24,433 bases of DNA from Planctomycetes bacterium RBG_16_43_13 (GTDB taxonomy: Bacteria; Planctomycetota; MHYJ01): positions 17,659 through 42,091 of the forward strand of contig MHYJ01000042.1 of assembly GCA_001828445.1 (NCBI GenBank), given 5' to 3'. Both the position numbers and the translations under genes were made by a program. Positions 13,848-21,900 of the stretch are shown here, in pieces. The notes beneath the pieces are model-generated. The model made no database searches. It was not told where the DNA came from and worked only from the letters and a program-made list of their open reading frames with translations. The first letter of the stretch is position 1. Every line of letters begins with the position of its first letter.

Positions 13848-16313
13848 ATGAAAAGCAGGTCTCTCAACATATCATTAGTCACTCTATTTATTCTACTATT
13901 CATGTCAGCATCACAGCTTTTAGCTCAGCCGGGTATTGACTTGTCTGGTGAAGATCAAGAGGCACAGGAACAGCTTCGGTTACTTGAAATCATGAAGACG
14001 GCGCCACCGGCTCCTAACCCACCTCCTGCCGTCATTTTCAGTGATCAAGAATCACTTGCCCCTGAGTTTCGGGGTATAGTTGTCTATGATCCGGTTACAG
14101 GAGAAGAAATCGTTGTGCCTGCACCCGATGCAGGAATTCTCGGTCCTGTAGAGCCTACACCACCCTATGGAGGAGTAAACCCTTTTGCAGTCCCGATGGA
14201 GACTCCGGAGGGGGAAGACAGCAGCGATGAACCCTATCCACTCATTGTTCCAACGCCACCAACACCCATAAATAATGCGACAACCTTTCCCTGGAACACG
14301 ATTCATAAGATACTGATGCGGTTTAACGTAAGTGGCATTGACTACTACTATGTTTGCAGTGCATGGGCGGCTGATGAGTTTATGGTTATAACGGCCGGCC
14401 ACTGTGTCTATAACTGGGACCCTAATGACGACGGCAATACGAGTGACCGCAGATGGGCTAATGAAATCTGGGTCTGGGCGGGCCAGGGAGATGTGGTAAT
14501 CCCCTTAGCTACTCCGGACCGCCCTTATGGTGAGGCAAAGGGGGTATTATTCAGAAGCTATACAGGCTGGACTAACAATCAGGATTTAAACCACGATATG
14601 GGGTTCATTACACTTAACCGCCGCGATGGCGTTCATACAGGCTGGATGGGGCGAGAGTCTTCAGTTGCATCTTCTCTTAATTTCAGTGGCTACCCTGTTG
14701 AAACTCCTTACGTTCCAGCAGGTACGCTTGTCCAGTATTACGGTTATGATGCCAATAACGTCTCCGGATCTACCGATTTTAGGATCAGCCTGGATGCTTT
14801 CATTTATGGAGGACATAGCGGCGGGCCCTCCTGGAGGTTGGTCAGTGGTAACCGGTACGTAGAGGGGATTCATTCGACTTCAAACCGGGTCGGCGCTGCT
14901 ACTGATACCCGTATTACAGCACAAAGGATGACAGATATTGACACGTTGACCTCTGATGATGAATTAAACAGGCCGCCAACGGCACGTCCCGATCTAATCG
15001 AGTATTTCCTTGACGGAAATAACAGAAAGGATCTACTGACAAACTCCACACCTCAGGGGGGCACTATCCAGGTTGAGTATAATGCCTTGAACTCAGGTTT
15101 TGCGACGTCTAATAACTTCACAGTCAGTTTCTATCTCTCAACGAATACAATTATTACTACAGGCGATACACTCATAGGAACCCGAACACACACCCTTAAT
15201 TCCTGGACACTTACCAATCCGACGGCTACATTGACTGTCCCCGAATCCGTGGCTCCTGGTAATTATTATGTGGGGTGGATCATGAGCGGGGGGGAGCTGG
15301 AATACACAACGTCCAACAATACGGTTGTTATTGACGATGAGACGGTGAATGTTACGCCAATAGTGCGTACGATTACCGTTACACAACCCAATGGTGGAGA
15401 AAGCTGGCAGGTTGGAACGACCAATAATATTATGTGGACTTCCTCAAATGCCGGTGCAAATGTTAAGATCGAGCTCTTTAAAGGCGGAGTATTTAACAGT
15501 ACCATTGTAGCCAGTACGGCCAATGATGGGTCACATCTCTGGACCATTCCATCTCTGACGGAAGCAAACGATTATAAGGTCAAGATTACTTCTATCTCTT
15601 ACCCCACTGTCAGCGATCTGAGCAATGGCAACTTCACTATCACCGCTCCGATAGTTTATGATTATACACTCACGGACACAAACGGGCTCGTATGGAAATT
15701 GAACAGGATTGGCAATAATCCGTCTGGGATGTATTTCGAGGGGATTGTGGATATGGGGTATGAAATCAGAAATGCCGTAGCAACATACCTCAAGTCAGAT
15801 AATGGGTTATCCATGTCTGGAGATGAAGGAAGTGGTGTTGCCTTTAATTATGAGATCGATTGGACTGCAGGTAAAAGCGGGAGTTGGATAAACGTGAATC
15901 CATCTGCAGGTCATGGACTGGTGACGGTATCGCTGAGTCTTACTTCTGAGGTTTCCGCATCACCTGGCGCCGGGCCTGGACCGGGTCGGGAAGAAGAAGG
16001 TGGGTCTGTGTCTGTTCCACCGGCAGCGCCTGCCACACTTACTGACAGCTTTGGTTATATATGGACGCTCACGCGAATCGACAGTGACGCGACAGCTCAG
16101 TACTACTCCGGTACTGTAACACTTCCCACTGGAGTGAGAGATGCGGTAGCGATTTTCCTCAAATCGAACAAAGCGGTCTCCATGACAGGAGCACGGGGAA
16201 CCGGTGTTCCTTTCAATGAGAACTACAAGTGGACTGGTGGAGGCGGAAGTGGAGTCTGGATAAACATCAACCCATCTCCCGGATATGGATTAGTTACAGT
16301 TACACTTAATTAG
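13848..16313 (+). CDS. Secreted trypsin-fold serine protease with C-terminal adhesion domains
   Basis: The protein has 821 aa with GGAGG six bases before the ATG. The signal peptide ends at about LLAQ. A Pro-rich acidic segment (50-140) could be a pro-region. The S1/V8-like catalytic domain spans about 145-350: His185 in TAGHC, Asp250 in NHDMGF and Ser324 in GGHSGGPSW form the triad, so it should be active. Next come a CARDB-like domain (RPDLIEYFLDG; APGNYYVGW; near 380-505) and a Kre9/KNH-like Ig domain (TQPNGGESWQVGTTNNIMW; near 510-600). Two copies of a 90-residue domain that I do not recognise follow (607-700 and 730-821), separated by a Gly/Pro linker. There is no PEP-CTERM. It may process or release matrix proteins outside the cell. 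Confidence 0.9.
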   Translation: MKSRSLNISLVTLFILLFMSASQLLAQPGIDLSGEDQEAQEQLRLLEIMKTAPPAPNPPPAVIFSDQESLAPEFRGIVVYDPVTGEEIVVPAPDAGILGPVEPTPPYGGVNPFAVPMETPEGEDSSDEPYPLIVPTPPTPINNATTFPWNTIHKILMRFNVSGIDYYYVCSAWAADEFMVITAGHCVYNWDPNDDGNTSDRRWANEIWVWAGQGDVVIPLATPDRPYGEAKGVLFRSYTGWTNNQDLNHDMGFITLNRRDGVHTGWMGRESSVASSLNFSGYPVETPYVPAGTLVQYYGYDANNVSGSTDFRISLDAFIYGGHSGGPSWRLVSGNRYVEGIHSTSNRVGAATDTRITAQRMTDIDTLTSDDELNRPPTARPDLIEYFLDGNNRKDLLTNSTPQGGTIQVEYNALNSGFATSNNFTVSFYLSTNTIITTGDTLIGTRTHTLNSWTLTNPTATLTVPESVAPGNYYVGWIMSGGELEYTTSNNTVVIDDETVNVTPIVRTITVTQPNGGESWQVGTTNNIMWTSSNAGANVKIELFKGGVFNSTIVASTANDGSHLWTIPSLTEANDYKVKITSISYPTVSDLSNGNFTITAPIVYDYTLTDTNGLVWKLNRIGNNPSGMYFEGIVDMGYEIRNAVATYLKSDNGLSMSGDEGSGVAFNYEIDWTAGKSGSWINVNPSAGHGLVTVSLSLTSEVSASPGAGPGPGREEEGGSVSVPPAAPATLTDSFGYIWTLTRIDSDATAQYYSGTVTLPTGVRDAVAIFLKSNKAVSMTGARGTGVPFNENYKWTGGGGSGVWININPSPGYGLVTVTLN
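15666..16310 (+). repeat. Tandem duplication of a C-terminal domain in the protease
   Basis: Two copies (15666-15948 and 16035-16310) share TLTDxxGxxWxLxRI, the RxAVAxxLKSxxxxSMxGxxGxGVxFN core, and SGxWINxNPSxGxGLVTVxL. They are about half identical as proteins but diverged as DNA, so the duplication is old and kept by selection. Confidence 0.75.
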
Positions 16314-16349
16314 TATACTGATATAGCGGAGTTACTGTGTACTGATTCA

Positions 16350-16387
16350 AAAAAGGGGCAGCCTGTTATTAAAGGCTGCCCCTTTTT
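16350..16387 (+). terminator. Strong rho-independent terminator
   Basis: Arms AAAAAGGGGCAGCC (16350-16363) and GGCTGCCCCTTTTT (16374-16387) pair perfectly around a 10-base loop. The run of T follows the GC stem, so transcription of the protease gene should stop here. The matching A run means it could also work on the other strand. Confidence 0.9.
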
Positions 16388-16445
16388 ACATTTTTGTTTT
16401 TTCAATTATCATGGGTGATTTAGGACAATAGGGGAGGAGCAAGTG

Positions 16446-18602
16446 ATGAGCAGGAAAGTTTTCAACCCGGTATGGTTTCTGGCATTGTTTCTGGTATTCT
16501 GTCTGTCGTTTGCACCCGATGGATGGGGAGGCTGGAGGGGACACGGACATGACAGGGATATCAGAGGCGATGGCGCCGACGTCCATGCCGCGGCCCCGGG
16601 TAGTCCGGTCATTTTAGACTTCTGGATTGACAAGATCAATTTAGGTCCTGCCATGGCGACGGTCTATGGCGGCAGTGTCCTGGCCGATGCCGATACCCGT
16701 GTCTTTGACCCTGACGGACTGGCTGATATAGAATCCGTTACGATAAGGACTTCCGGAATCCCCAGGGACTTTTCCCTCTATGATGATGGAACCCATGGGG
16801 ATTTTTATAGCCACGATGGCGAGTACTCTTTGAGACCTTTCCTTAACCCACCCACAGGAGATTATACCTTTACGGCCACAGACAGATCGGGACAGACCTA
16901 CCAGAGGATGACGGCGCTTAATGATAATAATATGCCGCCACCGCAGCCAGTGGCCCCTTTAAACGGTGAGCTGATCCCGACAACCACGCCCACACTCCAG
17001 TGGTATGACTTCAACAAGCATACCCAGTCTGCCACCATTATTGTTGACGGAGACCCGGCGGACTGGGCAGGTCTTACCCCTGCGGTTGTAGACCCTCAGG
17101 GAGACAGTCTGTGCGGGGGTATGGATAGGGACATAAAACATGTCTATACGGCCATGGATAGCAGTTATGTCTATATCATGGTAGAGACCTACGGTGTACC
17201 CATCCATAATAGTGCGGCGATTACGATTAAAGCTGACTATAAAGCGGGGCAGCACATTGCACAAGAGTGGCCTCCAATCTCTGACCTCATTGTGAACTTC
17301 TATACAGATACCCTGGCTGCATGGACCGACATTGACCTGAACGGTTTCCTGGAATTCTACCCTATCAGCGGATATCTCGTGGTGAGGGGTAGCGTAATAG
17401 AGGCCAGGATCCCCCTCAGCGAGATAGAAAACGCCGCCTATTTTAATCCGACCTATGTAAACATCTGGGATGGAGTCGGTTGTGACCCCACAGAAATTGC
17501 GACAGACTACTGGGTAATGATATGGGACGGTGTGCCGGATATGACACATATTGGCAAGGACCTGATATGGGAATCAGATGCTTTTGAAGGAGAGGTATCC
17601 GTCACCCCCGGATTTCTGATCCCAGGCAGGACCTATTACTGGATAGTCGGGGCCTCGAGCGACAAAGAAGGTGACGCCATGGAGATGTGGTCATTTACGG
17701 TAGACGGGCAGCCGGACCCAGTGGCTCCTTTGCTTTCCTATCCAGAGGACGGCGCCTACCTGGACAGCACTATATCCCCAGCATTCTACTGGACCAGCAA
17801 CAACAACAATGCCTACAGCATCGATTTCTCATTGGACAATTTCAACACCATTGCCTGGAGGAGCTACGAGGACGGAGGGATTTCCCTTGGAGATACCTAT
17901 ACACTCCTTCCCTTGAACCTCTGGTCCAAGGCCCCCACGAATGTCCCCATCTACTGGAGGGTCAGGGGGGCAAAGGTAGGCGGCGGGATTACCGGGCCCT
18001 TTACAAGCGGAACCCGGAGATTTACCCGGGGTTTCCCGCATCCTGGCTCCCTGGGTCAACTAACCAATATCGGGTCTGATAGACTCGGAACCCATGTGTA
18101 TAACGGCATCCCAGGCTGGAACAACTATATCTTCAGCGCCAGGATGCTCTCTGAGGATGATGACGGTGTGTCTCTCCTTTCCCGCTATCAGGACGAGAAC
18201 AACTATTATGCTTTAAACATGGGAAACGACGGACGCGCTGCGATAAGTGTAGAAAAAGTGGTAGGGGGTGTAAGCTACTGGCTTGGAAGTTTGCAATGGA
18301 TGTATCAGCCGGGTGTCTGGTACGATTTTGATGTTATACTCAATGGCCAGAATATAAAGGTATATAGAGACGGCGGACTGATATTCACTATAGACGACAG
18401 CACATTTTCCAGCGGAAAAGTAGGCCTTGGTTCTTCATGGAACGAAGGGTCCTATTTTGACGATGTGGTGGTCACCGACCTTGTAGGGAACCCGCTCTTC
18501 TCTGATGATTTCAATGATGGGAATATGGATGGCTGGACCGTCTTTGATACCCCTGGCGCTGAGGAAGGCCCTTCCTCCTGGTTTGTAAGCCCGGTGAATT
18601 GA
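16446..18602 (+). CDS. Secreted mosaic protein with Ig-like, CBM9-like and LamG-like domains, apparently C-terminally truncated
   Basis: The protein has 718 aa. ATG 16446 follows GGGGAGGAGC; an adjacent GTG at 16443 is less likely. After a signal peptide (FLALFLVFCLSFAPDGWG) comes a domain with FDPDGLADIESVTI and LYDDGTHGDFYSHDGEY (near 75-150). An Ig/Fn3-like domain starts (PTLQWYDF) and seems interrupted by a CBM9/DOMON-like unit (VDGDPADWAGL...DIKHVYTAMDSSYVYIMVE, about 200-370), then resumes (TYYWIVGASSDKEGD). A second Ig-like domain (420-515) and a LamG-like domain (about 540-680; LLSRYQDENNYYALNM, KVYRDGGLIFTIDD, YFDDVVVTDL) follow. The last 30 residues begin another such domain (DDFNDGNMDGW) but stop abruptly. 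The role is probably glycan binding in the matrix. Confidence 0.8.
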   Translation: MSRKVFNPVWFLALFLVFCLSFAPDGWGGWRGHGHDRDIRGDGADVHAAAPGSPVILDFWIDKINLGPAMATVYGGSVLADADTRVFDPDGLADIESVTIRTSGIPRDFSLYDDGTHGDFYSHDGEYSLRPFLNPPTGDYTFTATDRSGQTYQRMTALNDNNMPPPQPVAPLNGELIPTTTPTLQWYDFNKHTQSATIIVDGDPADWAGLTPAVVDPQGDSLCGGMDRDIKHVYTAMDSSYVYIMVETYGVPIHNSAAITIKADYKAGQHIAQEWPPISDLIVNFYTDTLAAWTDIDLNGFLEFYPISGYLVVRGSVIEARIPLSEIENAAYFNPTYVNIWDGVGCDPTEIATDYWVMIWDGVPDMTHIGKDLIWESDAFEGEVSVTPGFLIPGRTYYWIVGASSDKEGDAMEMWSFTVDGQPDPVAPLLSYPEDGAYLDSTISPAFYWTSNNNNAYSIDFSLDNFNTIAWRSYEDGGISLGDTYTLLPLNLWSKAPTNVPIYWRVRGAKVGGGITGPFTSGTRRFTRGFPHPGSLGQLTNIGSDRLGTHVYNGIPGWNNYIFSARMLSEDDDGVSLLSRYQDENNYYALNMGNDGRAAISVEKVVGGVSYWLGSLQWMYQPGVWYDFDVILNGQNIKVYRDGGLIFTIDDSTFSSGKVGLGSSWNEGSYFDDVVVTDLVGNPLFSDDFNDGNMDGWTVFDTPGAEEGPSSWFVSPVN

Positions 18603-18634
18603 GGCCTCAGAGGCCTGTTTTCTCATTCTTTTGC
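18602..18634 (+). terminator. Short terminator-like hairpin after the mosaic gene
   Basis: AGGCCT-CAG-AGGCCT forms a 6-bp stem with a 3-base loop, followed by a T-rich stretch (GTTTTCTCATTCTTTT). Confidence 0.5.
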
Positions 18635-18636
18635 TT

Positions 18637-18673
18637 GACGGTTCAGTGTCGTGGAATCCGCTGGCTGACCTGA
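18637..18673 (+). pseudogene. Remnant of a dockerin-encoding gene end
   Basis: The plus strand reads DGSVSWNPLADL in one frame, and 22 bases (18652-18673) are identical to 13404-13425, which encode WNPLADL of the dockerin-like tail. Homology ends sharply at the hairpin 18677-18702. This is too short to function and looks like the residue of a deletion. Confidence 0.55.
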
Positions 18674-18676
18674 TGC

Positions 18677-18702
18677 GAACGGCCTCCAGATCGAGGCCGT
18701 TC
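18677..18702. terminator. Perfect 10-bp hairpin, possible bidirectional terminator
   Basis: GAACGGCCTC (18677-18686) and GAGGCCGTTC (18693-18702) pair perfectly around CAGATC, between two convergent genes. On the plus strand a T/C-rich tract follows (CTTCTTTCC), which is a weak terminator tail. On the minus strand there is no T run. Confidence 0.5.
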
Positions 18703-18960
18703 AGCATAGACTTCTTTCCATCTTCGTTATCTGCAATTGCGGGCTTTTCTTAACTAAAATGATACAGCTACACTTGTCTTCTTATTTGAGCGCTCCGCCA
18801 CTACTACTGGAATCTGAGCTCGGCTCCAATGAACATGCCCTTTCTTCGTTCTGGTGTAGTGATTTTTCCAATACAAATTCTACCAGAAGGAGAGCTATTT
18901 TACATCAATCTACTCACTCAATTTATCACTGTTGCAAGAACCTCACAAGATTTAAATTTT

Positions 18961-21900
18961 CTATGGCATAATTACCTCAAAGGCATCCGCATCAACAAGA
19001 TAACCAGTGGCGCTGGGGTTTTTCAGCCCGGAGACTTCGATAGTCACTGTATGCTGTCCAAAGGAGAACCCGTACAGAACACCTGCCACTTCTTTGAATG
19101 CCGTAGTTGGTTTGTAGAGGTCGATCTGGCCCTTATAGACGCCATCAAAGTAGACCTTCGCTATGCCGCCCTGCTTTGCCTTTGCCGCAATCCACTTGAC
19201 GCCAATCCCATAGAAGGTAAAGTCGAGTTTGGCATTGGTCTGGCCTGAATATTTCAACGTCCCGCCGCTGCAATTGCCACACACATAATTGTTCCAGGTT
19301 CCCGTATATGTGATCGCAGGGCTGGTCTCCTCAAAATAGGTCTCGCAGGCATTTCCGATACCGTCAAAGTCTGTATCCGTCTGATCAGGATTGAAGACAA
19401 TGGTACAATTATCACAGACATCACCAAACCCGTCGCCATCCTGGTCTGACTGGTCCGCGTTTGCAGTCAATAGACAATTATCCAGATCATCCGGCACGCC
19501 ATCACCGTCACTATCTGTGGGGAATAGGACAAACTTCTGGATACGGTAATTTCCGGTATCAGAAACATACACATCTCCTCCCGCATCCACGGTAAGGCTC
19601 TCCGGGTGGTAGAACTCTCCGTCGGCGCTACCGTATCCGCCCCAAGTGGTAATAAACATACCCGAGCCATCAAACTTCTGGATCCTGTTGTTGTTGAAAT
19701 CTGCAACATAGACATTACCGGCTGAATCCACATCGAGGCCGCGGGGGCTATTAAACAGCCCGTTTTCAGAGCCATACGCGCCCCATGTGGTGATAACCGT
19801 ACCGGCGCTGTCAAACTTCTGGATGCGATGGTTGTTCGTGTCCGAGACATAGACATTGCCACTCCCATCGATCGCAATCTCCTGAGGATAGATGAACTGA
19901 CCGGCGGCTGACCCATAGCTTCCCCATGCGAGCAGGAAATTTCCTGAGCTGTCGAACTTCTGGACGCGATGGCAATTTGTATCTCCAACATAGACATTGC
20001 CGCTCCCATCGATAGCAACACCCTGGGGGTAACTGAACTGGCCGTTCGCGCAGCCATTTACGCCCCACTTCAGGAGGAAGGCCCCATTGCTGTCGAACTT
20101 CTGAATCCTGTGATTGCTGTTGTCAACCACATAGATATTTCCGCTTCCATCGATCGCCACATCAACAGGATAATTAAAGGCCCCGTCTATTGAGCCAGAA
20201 CTCCCCCACTTCGTTACATATGCCCCCTCGGGTGTAAATACCTGGATCCGGTGGTTATATGTGTCCGCCACGACTAAGTTACCACTGCTGTCCATATCCA
20301 TCCCTTCAGGCCTGTCAATCTGGCCCGTTCCGGAGCAGCACCCGCCCCATGCCGTCAGAAAGGAACCGGAACTATCAAATTTTTGAATGCGGTGGTTATA
20401 ATAGTCAGACACATAAATATTACTGCCTGCATCTGCCCCTATGCCAATAGGCTGGTTAAACTGGCCATCGCCCGATCCATTGCTCCCCCAGGAAAGGAGG
20501 AATACCCCGCTACTGGTAAACTTCTGGACACGGTGATTGCTGCGATCATCCACATAGACATTACCACCGCCATCTACTATGATCCCATGAGGACCATTAA
20601 AGCTGCCATCTCCAGTGCCGAAAGACCCCCACTTTGTGAGAAATCTTCCGTTACTCGTAAATTTCTGTATCCTGTGGTTGTCCCTGTCTGAGACATAGAC
20701 ATTACTGTTGCCATCTATGGCTATGTCAATGGGGTTATCGAACTGACCGGCGCCTGAACCAGGGCTTCCCCAGGCCGTCAGGAATTGACCTGTACTGGTG
20801 AACTTCTGGATCCGGTGGTTATTATAATCCACGACATAGAGATTGCCGTTCCTGTCAACTGCGATGCCGGTAGGATTATAGAACTGTCCGTCCCCGGAGC
20901 CGTATCCACCCCATGCAGAGACAAAACCGCCACTGTTTGTAAACTTCTGGACCCGGTGGTTGCCATAATCCACGACATAGACATAGCCTTCCTTATCAAC
21001 AGCTACCCCATATGGACCATTAAACTCACCCCCTGCCGAGCCTGATCTACCCCACGAGGCAATATGCTCCCCTGTGCCGGTAAACACCTGTACCCTGTCG
21101 TTACTATTGTCTGCCACATAGACATTACCACTTCCATCTACTGTTACGCCTACCGGATAGTTAAACCGGCCTGTGGCGCTGCCGCTGGACACACCTCCCC
21201 AGCCGCCAAGGAAGAGGCCATCTCCTGTATAACTCTGGATACGGTTGTTCAGGGTATCGGCCACATAGACATTGCCGCTCCCATCCATGATGATTTGTTG
21301 AGGTGAGTTAACCTGCCCGGCTCCAGACCCCGTCCCACCCCACGAGGTGAGAAAGACGCCATAGGCATTAAATTTTTGGATCCTGTTGTTGTCGGTATCT
21401 GTAACAAATATATTTCCGGCGCCATCTACCGCCACCCCCTGCGGGTTGTTAAATTCGCCGACAGCAGCGCCAAGACCTCCCCACATATCTATAAACTGAC
21501 CATTTGTATCAAAGATCTGTATCCGGTCGTTTCCATACTCGGCCACATAGACCTTTCCACCCCCATCTACCGCAATACCAATGGGAGAAACCATCCGGCC
21601 TGTAGATGTACCGTTACCTCCCCATGCAAGCAGGAAGGTTCCCGAGCTGTTAAACTTCTGGATGCGGTGGTTGTTGGTGTCTGCTACATAGACATTTCCG
21701 CTATTGTCTAACGCTATACCCTCTGGATATGAGAACTGTCCGTCTCCGGCGCCATTCGTCCCCCACTTCGCCAAAAAAGTCCCGCTGCCTGAAAATTTCT
21801 GAACCCGGTGGTTGCCATACTCCACGACATAGACATTGCCGCTTCCATCTACCGCAATCCCTGTAGGGCTATTGAATGCCCCATCCCCGGAACCATAGCT

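Larger units (their letters stand above)
18603..18960. other. Intergenic region between convergent genes, with gene debris
   Basis: This 358-base stretch contains two hairpins and a 22-base fragment (18652-18673) identical to the dockerin end of the gene at 11700-13499. From about 18740 to 18960 there are short open frames on the plus strand running into the antisense of the NHL gene. None has a Shine-Dalgarno or a recognisable product, so I see no gene there. Confidence 0.6.

Noticed and set aside
18759..19248. Plus-strand frames starting at 18759 and 18829
   Set aside because: They have no Shine-Dalgarno and no family signal, and the longer one is mostly antisense to the 3' end of the NHL gene.
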